DNA of 64,000 nucleotides. It comes from Nematostella vectensis. Its lineage: Eukaryota; Cnidaria; Anthozoa; Actiniaria; Edwardsiidae. The DNA is taken from NCBI RefSeq assembly GCF_932526225.1, contig NC_064045.1:3511998-3575997 (forward strand). The letters are read 5' to 3'. Position numbers and translations under genes: made by a program. A model generated the notes under the pieces. It saw nothing but the letters and a program-made list of their open reading frames with translations, was not told the origin of the DNA and searched no databases. The first letter of the stretch is position 1; each line of letters begins with the position of its first letter. Positions 10,456-22,300 of this stretch are shown here, piece by piece.

Positions 10456-13400
10456 GGCCGAGGGGAGTCTGTGGGCTTCCTGTGGAAATTAAGGGTTTAG
10501 TTAAATGTATCACGAAAAGCGTTGGCCTTCCATAATCCTTTATTGCTTTGCTTCATATCATGGAGATATATTACGAGAAACCGTGCTTGCTAATTGGGGG
10601 GGGGGACTATTTTATCGAAATGGTCCCACTAAAGCCAGCTCGATTCAGTTCCAAAACAGTATAAACTTTGATCCTTTTGGTAGAGTGGTTCATTAGAAAA
10701 TAGAGAATTAATCAAACAAAGTTAAAATGGGATACTTTATAAGCATTTGTGGAAACATCGTAGTCTTCGCTGACGTTTTGGGAGTCGGAGCAAAAAAACA
10801 ACCAGAGTTATTCTACAGCTTGTGTGTAATAGGCGCAGCTTATACAAATTCTCTATCGAGGCACTGTTAATCGAAGAGTTCGACGGTTCTACTGTAACGT
10901 GGTCTTCATGACCAAAGATTGGCGATCATTCGTTCTTGTAGCGAGTTTTATCAACTATGTCATGTTGTTATGTTTGAAATGGAGGCCTTATGGGAAAGCA
11001 TATAACCAGGAAGGGGATTCATAAATAATTTTGCGTAAAATGTGAAAATATGAATGCTTGCTGGTCCATTTTTTTGTAAATTCGCACCCTCATATAAAAC
11101 CTTCTATTTACGGGCCTGATGTTTAAATACTTTTAAACCCTGTTTATTTAGTCAAAAATATGAGAGCTTTGTCCTTTTTATTTGACGATTTATAAACATG
11201 GTAAAGGTAGCCTTGACAACTCCAAACGTGATGATACAGTAAAAGAAACAGAAAAAAATAGTTGTGCCATGAGACTGTGCAAATTCATTGGTATACAAAA
11301 AATAGTGTGTCATTTGATACAGAGGTAAATAAAGGTCGCTTTTAACTATGCGCAAGGGATGCGTTCTTTCTGAAACCTGGTTTGCCGAGCTCAGCACGTC
11401 AGACTATACTTAAAAGCTACACAGGAAGGTCTAACACTGCGTATGTGGCCAGGGGCCCGCATGTTGGTAATAGCGGGCAAGGCGGCGTCTTCAAAGGACT
11501 GCAAGCTTGGCTGCTCAACAACTTGAGATGGTAGTAGGTTCCATGTTCTGATAGTTCTTGGGAAAAGGAGTAGTTAAAGGCCAGAAAAGAAGCTTGAGGT
11601 TGAACAAACATGCACTGATTTTTCTTAGTAGGACGAGAGTTTGGTTTCACGCAGGAAGGGAAGTCTATATTCACAAGGTTATTTCGGTTTTTATAGAAGA
11701 GTGACACTTGAGCGAGAAGACTCTATTCTCTAGGGTAGCCCAGTTTAAGTTTGAGACCATGGATAGTGGAAACAACACCCTGCTAAACCCCTGTAAATGG
11801 CGCAATTGTAACGCAAGATGCACGTAACTAGGCTTTTACAGGGAGAGGGGGTGGGGGGGGGGGATGCACAGTCCCTGTAACAGATAACGAATGAAAAGCT
11901 CAAGGTGAAGATTTTGTAAGTGGGTAAGTTGCATGTCAATTTAAAAGCTTTTTTCCATGCTCTTAGTGTTAGGCGCAGGTGTTCCACAAACACTCCCTTT
12001 GACTGAAAAAAGTAGAGTTTTTTTTCCTATTTGAATTTGCTAAATCTTGAGCCTTTCGCGTATTAGATGTATGCTTGTAAAACCCCCTTGGAAAATACTA
12101 GCTTCGCGCCTGTTTATGTTAAAAAAGCGTCTAACATTTCGCATAAAACTGTATCTCGGGGAAGGAAAACGTCAAAATCTGACATGATGAAAGAAGTTAG
12201 ACAAAACTATACAAACCTTGTTGCTTTGTCCTTCTTGTGAAAGATTTGCGTAACTGTGTTTGTTGAAGTGCAGAAGTGCACCTTCTCGCACTCGCTAGTT
12301 TTCTCCCTTTAAAATCACATTATCTCAACTTTTACATCCCCCTATACAAGCCGGCGAAACAATATTGCTTCTATGACATCTATGCGTTTGAGCAGACTGC
12401 TATAATCGGTCCAAAATCTGCGTATTCAAGACAAGATGTTTCCTATCTCATAGACAAGATTTCGAAGATTTCCCTTCGAGAAATCCTCGCGTTCGGGTTT
12501 GTTTAAACAGCCGTCCACGTACTCTCAAAAGTGCCACGCGGTGTGCCAAATGCTGATTCAATTCATTCCAAGTCCTGTAAAGAGCTGACGAGCGGAAGGA
12601 AATTCAATAATAGTGATAACCGCATCGTGTCAGAGCCTATCAATAAGGAAATTGGAAATGACAGTTTTGAGGTACTTGTCTGCGATTTATTTTTTTCTAA
12701 TTCGCGTCTATGATTTTAAAAATTATGTTTAAACCCGTTACTACCAAACGCAAATAAATAAAAACCTGTCTTTTTATCAAAGCGCTATTCGGGTAAAATG
12801 GAATGACAAAATGTGCTCAATATTGTAGTAGTTAATTTTCAAATAATAATGAAAGATTCTAATGTTTATTTGTTTAATGAAGTTCTGTAATTATGTAATA
12901 TGTTACGATTCTTGTCTAATACCCCTTTCCATAGTCGCCGATATTTGATTTTCTGATTAGATTTGGATAGGGACAAATATTTCCAAGTTGTGAAATAAGG
13001 CGATTTTAGTAAAAGAATACCGCAGGAATTTGTATTCTAGCGTTGGTCAAGCATTAGTGTTGTTGAAGTACAAGCCATAAGTGCAGAAATTTTAATCTTC
13101 AAAGCCTTTTAATTTTTTTTTAAAGCATTATGGTTGTTGAAGTAAGCTAAAAGTGCAGAATTTTATAATTTTCAAAGCCTTTTAATGGTGGGGGTATCTT
13201 TAACTCTTTTAAAGGCTGGCTTCGAGGTTTCGTTATAGCCGCACTCGATCGCAGCTAGTTCGACCCTCCGATCGCAAAGAGGTTTTCAAATGACCGCACA
13301 CAATCGCACTCGATCGCAGCTATTTGTGGTTTCCACACATCTATTTCAATAAACGTTGTCAGTGCAAATGGCGAATGGAAATTGGCAAATGGCAGTTCTA

Positions 13401-14701
13401 AGGCCAATCACTGATAATGGGTATAATTGTTTGTAAGAATAAAGATGATAAGTAATATAATCGCAGAAATTTTCCACATTTTCCATTTAGTAGAAGAGTA
13501 GAAAGCTGACGAGTTCCATGGTATTTTTTGATCAAAAACTGCCTTTGACAATCGCCATTTGCATTGCCGTTTGCACTGACAACGTTATTTGAAATAGGTG
13601 TATGTTCGCGGTTATTTCAGAGCCTTCGGCCTTTTTTTTTCCTCAGCTGCTTCACTGTGGTTTTTAATATTCTGAAAACTCAAACTCTTTTGTCTGCGAT
13701 TCCCGCTTCTGACTTCCGCCAACTAAGTTTAGAAATTTGTAACTGAACAAGTTATGTTTCGCTGCGTACAGTTTCAAACAAATTGTCGTTTCCCTCCTCT
13801 TTGTTACTTTGTCTCACTATTTCGATCACAATTTCCATCTACTAGGTATCTATTTTTTTTGTAAATAAAGAAAACTTTCGTTTTAGGAAAATCCAGTCTG
13901 AACGTATTCTTTTTAATGATTCCGATGAAATATATGTTTTGTTCTGAGATGTTGAATTCTCCAATCACTTGTATGTGTACTTTTGTATGTGTACTGATTT
14001 TGAGTGTTCTTCCAACCGCGTCTTAACAAAGACATGAAATTTATTTCAATCTATTTAGTCGGCCAACAAATAGATTAGAATGAGTAAAATTTCACTGACA
14101 GATGCAAGCAGTTTGGGACGACAGAGCAAAAAAATGGGGCATGAAATTTTCCAATTCTCAACATATAAGCCCAAGATTCCGCATACAAGGAGTTCCTCTG
14201 ACCAAAAGCTTAATTCCAAATTTTAAAGAAATTTAGAGGATATGAAATTTAGATATTAGAAAGCAAAGTTGGCTTTATTTCTTTCTTATTTAGATCAGAG
14301 CCCGACTTCTCTAAAAACAAGGAGAATTCATACTTTGAACATTTAAAAAATTGCACTTCAAGCCTCAATCTCGAAGACGAATCAATAAGAAAAAAAAAAC
14401 ACTTTTTGATATGTTGGTTAACATAACTTAAGAAACCTCTAAGCAAATATTCAAACTTATCGAAGTTATCCAGACTTTATTTTGGGAAAACTTGCCATTT
14501 TTTTTGCTCTGTCGTTTGGGACAGACATTTGTCACTATAGCAAATGCCATTGCTACACGCCACTGGCTTTTGGGAACGTTCTTATAAGTACAGCAAAGCT
14601 TCTTGAACTATTCATGGAACGAAAGTCTGATTTGACCAATTACAAGCATTCACGTGTATTAGAAGTAACATGTGATTATCACGTGCCTCTTTCTCTTCCA
14701 G
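10456..14701. other. Non-coding region with scattered repeats
   Basis: No convincing gene. Contains the presumed GPCR upstream exon or promoter, a direct duplication of ~65 bp at 13058-13190 (GTTGTTGAAGTA ... TTCAAAGCCTTTTAA twice), CACTCGATCGCAGCTA motifs at 13240-13325, and a MITE-like element at 13341-13605 (listed separately). ORFs here have no recognisable domains. Confidence 0.5.
13341..13605. mobile_element. MITE-like element, family 1 copy 1
   Basis: Inverted ends: CTATTTCAATAAACGTTGTC then AGTGCAAATGGC on the left, and the reverse complement GTTTGCACTGACAACG then TTATTTGAAATAGG on the right. The ~200-bp interior has no ORF. A related copy in the opposite orientation lies at 16640-16885, sharing TGTCAGTGCAAATGGC ends and an interior ATCACTGATAATGG-like segment. 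Confidence 0.7.
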
Positions 14702-17250
14702 ATGACAGTATTCGGCACCAGTCTCATAACGGTTGCAGTCTTTCACGTGATTTGTCACGTGGGCGGACAAACCTCTACTTATTCCCTAGTCACTAGCACG
14801 AGCTCTCAGCATGGACAAGGAACTGTAACATCTACTTCTCCCCTAATCCAGCCAACAACAACTAAAGCCACTGTAAATAGTGTTGCCATGACAACCACAA
14901 CGCTGCCTGTCTACGTGGCTAGTACACACAGCGTCAGTGCAACGCCAAATTTGAGTAAGTGTAATGCTTCCCGAGGCCACACAGCATGTCCTTATACATA
15001 CATCCCCTTTTTTTGAGGGGGGGGGGGGGGGATTGGGGGTCGCATGGGCGTCCTTATACATACATCCCCCTTTTTTTGAGGGGTGGGGGGGGGAATTGGT
15101 GGTCGCATGGGCGTTTGAGGGGGAGTGGGTCAGGAGTGGCAGCTGGCATGGGGAAGGATGCTGCAGTACACCTGGAGCAAATTTTCTTTTAGCACTACTG
15201 CAAGAAACTTGAATTCTTCGTTCTTTCGCGGGAAATGTTAAACAAAATATCTCGATACGGGGATGTGTTCAATAACACACTTCGCGCCTGGGGTCTTCTT
15301 TTGTTCCTTTTCCAAATATTTCCGCGATACATTCCCCCGAGGGCAGCGGAGTGATCCCTAAATTTGGGGGGCGGAGCGGGGATGTGGGATGGGGTGGAAG
15401 GGGGGGGGGTGGATAGAAGGGGGGGATGGTGGATAGAGGGGGAGGGGTGGATAGAAGGGAGGGGATGGTGTATAGAAGGGGGGAGGGATGGTGGATAGAA
15501 GGGGGGGATGGTGGATAGAAGGGAAGGGGGGATGGTGGATAGAAGGGGGGGGATGGTGGATAGAAGGGGGGGTGGAAGGGATGGTGGATAGAGGGGGGGG
15601 GGTGGATAGAGGGGGGGAAGGGATGGTGAATAGAGGGGGGGGGGGAAGGGATGGTGGATAGAGGGAGGGTGGAAGGGATGGTGGATAGAGGGGGGGGGAA
15701 GGGATGGTGGATAGAGGGGGGGGGGAAGGGATGGTGGATAGAGGGAGGGTGGAAGGGATGGTGGATAGAGGGGGGGGGGAAGGGATGGTGGATAGAGGGG
15801 AGGGGGTGGAAGGGATGGTGGATAGAGGGGGGGGGGGTGGATAGAGGGGGGGAAGGGATGGTGAATAGAGGGGGGGGAAGGGATGGTGGATAGAGGGAGG
15901 GTGGAAGGGATGGTGGATAGAGGGGGGGGGGAAGGGATGGTGAATAGAGGGGGGGGGGAAGGGATGGTGGATAGAGGGAGGGTGGAAGGGATGGTGGATA
16001 GAGGGGGGGGGGGAAGGGATGGTGGATAGAGGGGGGGGGGGGTGGAAGGGATGGTGGATAGAGGGAGGGTGGAAGGGATGGTGGATAGAGGGGGGGGGGG
16101 AAGGGATGGTGAATAGAGGGGGGGGGAAGGGATGGTGGATAGAGGGAGGGTGGAAGGGATGGTGGATAGAGGGGGGGGGGAAGGGATGGTGGATAGAGGG
16201 GGGGGGGGGTGGAAGGGATGGTGGATAGAAAGGGGGGAAGGGCGCCCGCCACCCCTGTCCACAGTCCAACACCTAAACACCAAGTGACGTCCCTTCTAGC
16301 GTCTGCTACATGGACGAATATCGGCAAATGCGAGGTTGAATGTGAAGGAATTGGCGGAACTATCAGTCAGTCACGTGTTTGTCTGGTCAGTGCGACCATC
16401 ACAGTGAACAACACTATGTGTGATGGCGAGAACTCTACAAGAACTGTCGGCTGTGAGATAGGGTGCCCATCAACAGCAGGTAAATAATTACTATGTAGGG
16501 TTATTACATGTTACTCACATTATCATATATGGTTATTACATGTGTTATGACGGGAACTTTTCAAAAACTCTCCTAAGAGACAGAGTGCCATCAACAACAG
16601 GTTAAACAATTACCAGTCATTACATGTCACTCTCATTCCATATACATCTATTGTAAAATATGTTGTCAGTGCAAATGGCCAATGCCAATTGTCAAATGGA
16701 AGTTCTGCTATCAAAAAATACGATTGAATTCGTCAAATTTATACGGACTGTAAGAAAATGTGGATAATTTATGCGATTATTCTACTTATCGTCTTTATTC
16801 TGAAATAATAATAATATCCATAAGCAGTGATTGGTCTTAGAACTGCCATTTGCCAATTGCCATTCGCCATTTGCACTGACATATGGTATATCATACTTAC
16901 TTAACCATATATGGTAATTATATACCACGTGTATTACCATATTAGGTCAAGCCATTCTTATTACCATTTATGTTAATGCCACATGTGCAGTACCCGAGCC
17001 CTTTTAGCTGTCATAACCATCTAACAGCGGCTACATCCGAAGAAACAGAGCATGTTACGAATCACAGAATTCAATGACTTATTCTAGCTAAATTGGTTTA
17101 GTTGCAGTAGAAGGAGTACTTTGGTTGTGTGGGATGGCCTCTTTGCTTGTCAACTCCATGGTAGGTGGTCAAGAATCGTTCACTTTCCTTATTTCTTCTT
17201 TTATATATTTTATTGCGAACCACTACCTAGCAATAGTAAGAAGTAGGTAG
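14702..17250 (+). CDS. Small secreted or membrane protein with TSP1-like domain
   Basis: Proposed exons 14702-14954, 16300-16479 and, less surely, 17108-17250; phases agree (1, 1) and total 576 nt (191 aa). Exon 1 starts at an ATG directly after a TTCCAG acceptor, encodes a signal-like segment (MTVFGTSLITVAVFHVICHV), then a Thr/Ser-rich mucin-like stretch, and ends at GTAAGT. Exon 2 holds a thrombospondin type 1-like module: a Trp followed by six cysteines in the order CxxxC, C, CDG, CxxxC, with an SRVC segment where the family usually has the RxC pattern. The third exon follows a good acceptor and encodes two hydrophobic stretches before a TAG; it could instead splice on at ATG|GTAGGT. Function unknown; TSP1 modules usually bind matrix or glycans. 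The first intron carries the G-rich minisatellite. Confidence 0.5.
14989..15112 (+). repeat. Two-copy ~62-bp tandem repeat with G runs
   Basis: TCCTTATACATACATCCCC, a T run, GAGGGG, a G run, and GGTCGCATGGGCG occur twice in a row. Located in the proposed first intron of the TSP1-like gene. The two copies differ in G-run length. Confidence 0.8.
15395..16235 (+). repeat. G-rich minisatellite, ~27 units of about 20-35 bp
   Basis: Units built from GGGATGGTGGATAGA plus G runs of 3-12, sometimes with AGGGTGGAA spacers. The G strand is the plus strand, with hundreds of potential G-quadruplex combinations. Long ORFs exist in several frames on both strands (Pro/Ser/His-rich on the minus strand); these are repeat artefacts. 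It lies inside the intron between exons 14954 and 16300. Confidence 0.9.
16640..16885. mobile_element. MITE-like element, family 1 copy 2 (opposite orientation)
   Basis: TTGTCAGTGCAAATGGCC on the left and GCCATTTGCACTGACA on the right are inverted. The interior shares TAAGCAGTGATTGGTCTTAG and AACTGCCATTTGCC with the complement of the 13341-13605 copy. Non-coding; lies in or near the last introns of the TSP1-like gene. Confidence 0.7.
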
Positions 17251-19208
17251 GGGGGAAGTTGTCATCTCAGTAGAGACGGCAATTCTTACAGACCACAGGA
17301 CACCAAAGCAGAAACCCGGGTAAGAACGCCTGGGACGATTTTTAAAACAACAGTTATATGCTGTTAAAACAACGGTTATATGCTGTGTTCACACGAAAAC
17401 CATGTTTATTTAAACAATGTTTTTCTTTGCCTGATAACTTGCCAAGTTTCTCATTGTGTTGAATTTTTACTAGCTAAATGATCACTTAGTAACATGTACA
17501 GCATAGTCTATTTAGTTTTCTTGGTTCTGTCCAATCTTGGGAGATTGAGATTTAAACCAGTTTAATCAAACCACCTTTTAAACTGGTTTAAGTGCTGGTG
17601 CAAATGCAGCCTAGTCCCAGGCTATCTAACCCAGGTTTGGTTAGATTTGTGACGTTACCGTAAACCATCTCCCCGGGGCTTAGCTCGTCCCAGGCCATAC
17701 GGTTCATCTCTGTGCACAGAAAACCCTGTTAGAATGCCAGGCGCTTAATTCTAATTATAAGAATTATATTATTATAAGATTTAATTCTAATTATCTGCTG
17801 GTTTTCTCAAGGTATTTTTGTGATCTAAAGATTCCTGTGAAGATCTGAAGTCTGAGTACCTGGAGCCATGTAGAGTCAAACTTAGCAACAGCTTCCTATC
17901 TGACTAGCAACGATTTCTAGCGTACAATCCTCGTCAAATGAACATCCGACTCACTGTACTGGGACTGGAGTAGCCTGCTTAGGGGCCCTAGAAGGGAGGT
18001 GGAAGGGTTCTGTGTGCTAGAGATAATATCGGAGCGAGCGGCCGGGGGGGAAGGAACATTCGGTTGTTTTTCTTCTCCGGTTGTATATCGTCAAATTCAG
18101 AGGAATACGACGTCCCAAAGATAGAACACAAGCAGCTTTTAGTTATATTTTTATTAAAACATTCTACAACAATTGTTTTATTTGCTAAATATACATTAGT
18201 ATAAATACTATTTCACAATAAGACAGATAGATAAGTACCATTACACGCGACCTGTAAAATCGTGAACATCAAAAATGTGTGTAGAATGTGTATTGTCTTC
18301 TGGTAAATCACAAGCGAGAATTCAGGCGCTGAGACTTACTAAGACATGTTTCTAGTTGACTGTTTGAAAATCTTGCGTATGATTGGTCAAAACAAATATT
18401 CCATACATATTTTCTCAGTTCACGGTTTTACTAGTTTGACTGTAACACGCCTTTGCATTTGCGGTGTAACGTGGGTACAATGGGCGATGAGACAGGTCTT
18501 CCACCACAATGGCGGACACGCGCTTTTCCTCGCGGCGTAATTACAGGACGTTTTCAAGCGTCATCTGTGAGACACGGTTTTTAGGACTTTAAAATTTGCT
18601 CTAGGAATCTGTAATTACCAAATGTACATTTACAGTCATATCATCACTTTTTTTTTCACGTTTTTTTTTTCATGTTCACTGCTTGATTTTATCAGAAGGT
18701 TTTCCTATTTATCGTCCAACACTTCTTGTTCTCGAAGAGATCTTCTGGGTTTAATTGCTGGGTTCAGTAATACTATCCTGTTTGAGCACCATGTTTGGTT
18801 TCACCACGAGGGGGTTCGGCAATATTTCATTGCCTTATCGTTGACAAGGCTCTACCCATATTAAAACTTCTATGTCTCTGCTAATCCAGTAAAACTACGC
18901 GAGCCATGATGGGATGTGACGACGCTATTCGTAAATTTTGCATTCTCTTTTACATTTTCACATCACATTTTATTAAAGCTGAAGGAATTGTACCATAATT
19001 ATGTGGCGAACTTATGTAATCTTGACAAAGAAATCGCTTTTTTGCCACCAGGATTAAAGAAGGTGAGATACAAAAATAGATTATACTGGAGCAGTAACAC
19101 ATATGGCTAATGGTTTTACTTCAATAGAAAACGGTTTATCCGGGTCTTTTACTTCTTCCGTGTGATCATCCGGAGATTTTACTTCTACTGTATGATCCTC
19201 CGGGGACT
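17251..19208. other. Intergenic region and probable BPTF 3' UTR
   Basis: No gene recognised. Short ORFs lack domains. 19081-19208 is open in a frame shifted from the BPTF stop (see findings). Downstream sequence on the minus strand is the likely BPTF 3' UTR. Confidence 0.5.
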
Positions 19209-19399
19209 TTACTTTTTGCTTTTCCAAGCGCGTAACTTCTGTACAAAGACCGCCTCCAGTACTTCTGCACAGCGGTAGTACGGCGTATCCTTGCCGTTGA
19301 AGAATCGGCAGTTGTCGAAAATGCGCGTGACATCACTGACAAACTGCTCCAGCGTAGCGTACTTTTTGCTTGTGATCTTGTCTTCGACGGTAGAAAGAT
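19209..19399 (-). CDS. BPTF: BPTF exon 17: bromodomain helices B-C and C-terminus
   Basis: [40 protein letters not shown] and [20 protein letters not shown] include the acetyl-lysine-contacting Asn (FFN) and the conserved aromatic after it. The stop lies two codons after KSK, close to the human end. Confidence 0.94.
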
Positions 19400-22300
19400 C
19401 TGAGAGGAAAAGAAAAGTTTGAGCAGGATCGTAGCCGTAGCCGTATTTCGTAGTTGGAAGGATCATTACTGCGACTTTCTGCAAAGTCCCTTCAAAATCC
19501 CAAGTGTGAAGTGCATTTTGGCTTACTTTAGTAAAAAGCCTCAAACATTTTTCGTTGGCCTACAACTTTGATGGCTTTTAACCAAGCCATCTCACTGCAA
19601 TACGTTGACCAATCAGACGCAACAAAACGTGCTATATCAAAATCCAAAACTTGATTGATGACAGTAAAAAGCGGTTTTTAGCAGTTTGGGAATCTTTGGC
19701 GAGAAACGGGAAAATATAAAAAATATTCTTTTTCGTTGATGCTTGATGTTGACGATTTTTTCATTTACCCTTGTTGGATACACCTTTGTTAATGTTTTCA
19801 TGCTATACAAAAAGCAAACTATGTGATGAAATAGCAAGCTAAAAATAAAAACTAAAGCTTCTCTAAATGAGCCGATGGAAATGGATGCTTTCTCCTGCAT
19901 GATATTCCGCTAGGATGAAAACGTGGCGGCTGAGAGGTACAGATAGCTGAGATAGGCGCCTCGAACCGCCTCGTACCACAGCCTTTTTAGTCCGGCATGA
20001 CTTCGCTTACCCATGGGCTCTTTGATGACGTCATAATATCCGGGAACGTCCAGGCCACTGACAGGCTCAAGGAAGGGCCACGCCATCTTGTGACTCTATA
20101 CGACAAAGCACACATAAGTATACACAAACAGCCCAGGCGATTTTTTTAAATGAGCTTAATCGAAAAAATGGCCCAAAATGTAAAAGTTTATACAAAGACA
20201 GTTTACGTGAGAATCACTGTTTTATATGTAAAATATTTGAATTTCTAAAGCGATAATTGAGAGATGTTAAAACCTCGTTCCGCAGGAACTATTTCACTTT
20301 TCTTGTCCTCAAAAACAAGAGCATTTTTCTCAATTTGGCTTCTAATACTCAAATTGGGAAATAATATAAAGTATTTCTGTGTTTTTAAAAGCTCTAATGA
20401 GCCCATAAGCAGCATAACAATGTGCTTATGAAATCTAATAAAATGTATGAAGCAAAATGCTAATGACTTTGTCCCAGGTCTGCCTGTATTGGAACTCAAG
20501 CCTTCTCTTGCTCAAATTTCCCTCAGAGTGCAACTTAACGTATCTCGCCAATCAAATCAGTCACCAAAAAGCCATGTCAATTTACCTGTAGTGATCGAAG
20601 CATGCGCTTGAGTGAGTCGTGGTCCCTGTTGGTCAGCGGCTGCAGTGCGAGTTTTGATTGGTTCTCCTTGCATCGCGGACACACGTAGGACTCGAGCTGA
20701 TCAGCCTCGTTCTCAGATATTCCGACGCATGCGCCGTGAAACCAGTCCTGACAGGAGTCGCATCCGACGTAAAACCTGCAACCACAGGGTTCCCGGTTAA
20801 AAAAACTTAATTATGTAGGCTTCGACGGTGGATGGGAGGTTTTAGTCATGTCACGCCATGTCACGTCACGGCACAGCATTATAGGCTCGCAGCTAGGGGT
20901 GGTGTGGTGCACCATGGGTAGGCTGACCCCCTCTCTCTAACATGACGTCATAAATAAAACATTCTGCATGCCTATATTTCAAAATTGCCTTTAAAAGGTG
21001 AAAATCGCAATTTAATTCCACACAAAGAACGAGCTTCTAGGCCGTTAAGTTATTTTTATTATTCTTAGCTGTTCTACACATTCTCGAATTTGCGTATCGA
21101 GATTAGCGAAAAGGTGTTCGGTGTACACACAACACAACATTCGTCAGTGATCAAAGTATTTTTTTCTGTTTGCTACAATTATGGACGATTAAAAAAACGT
21201 GGTTCTACGCTTTTCACGTTAAAATTACGATGTCAAAACCCGTTATACATAACGTACTATGAACTATCTAAAGCTTTGAATTGTGCTAATAGATCGTGAA
21301 AACAAGTGGGATAGATACGCATATACAATTTTTTATTCATATCTTTTTTTATCTGTAAGCGATGTAAAGAAAATCCTGGGAACGAATACAGAAGCCGCTG
21401 CCCATGTATTCGCGGGCGCTTTGTTTCTGAATAAACAAAATGGCGGAGAAGACTGAAGCTATTTTGTTTTCTCTTCCTCGTCTTGATATAACATTTAAAT
21501 ACATCTTACCACGATTGTACTACGATGAACTTTACAAATGCCGGCGTGTTTGCAAAAGCTTTAAAGAACTTTGTGATGAGTATTTTAGGACTTTGACAAC
21601 ATTCGACATTAGAAACCTCACTATACGAATTCGTAAGAAATCTGGATCTTGGGCTATACGGGCCCTCACAGCGAGAAATACCAGCTTACATGGACTACTT
21701 TTACCTGATATGATGACGATTAAGGGAAGGGGATCAGTTATTAACGACATCGTAAGCAGGAACCCACTGCTCGAAACGGTTGATCTAAGTAGTAATGTTT
21801 TCGATAACCGTGAAACTGCGAACAGCGAAGAGTATGATACAATATTAACCAAGCTAGCAGACAATTGCCCACGACTGAAAAACCTAGTCTTGCCTCCTAA
21901 TGTATTGAGAAAAAATGAACCACTTTGTGCAATTTTCAAGGGATGCCTCGAACTCCGAGTTCTCAACTTGAATTATGCCAAATATCTCTCACTGACAACT
22001 AGTGAATTAGCGCTTGAAGTGTTAGCCGAAAATTGCAAGCGTCTACGACAGCTCAAATTAGCTGGATGGAGAGGAATTCCTGCAGAAAAGCTATCAGAGG
22101 TATTTCAAGCCAACCCTGGTCTGGAACTCGTTGATCTGTCCGATTCTTGTGTGACAGATTCGCATATCAGTTCTCTTGGGAAGTTTTGTAAAGCGCTCAA
22201 GAGTATCAGTTTATCCGAGAACCCAGCTGTCAGCCAAGTTGGTTTTATGAATTTATTTGAGGGCTGTTTTCAGCTTCAGTCACTTGACCTTTCATGGACT

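Noticed and set aside
15195-16327. Long Pro/Ser/His-rich ORFs on the minus strand (300-360 codons)
   Set aside because: They are translations of the G-rich minisatellite, open in several frames simultaneously; no domain, no start context.
18509-18600. ACAATGGCGGACACG start-like context with 27 open codons
   Set aside because: No good donor and no domain or downstream exon; left unannotated.
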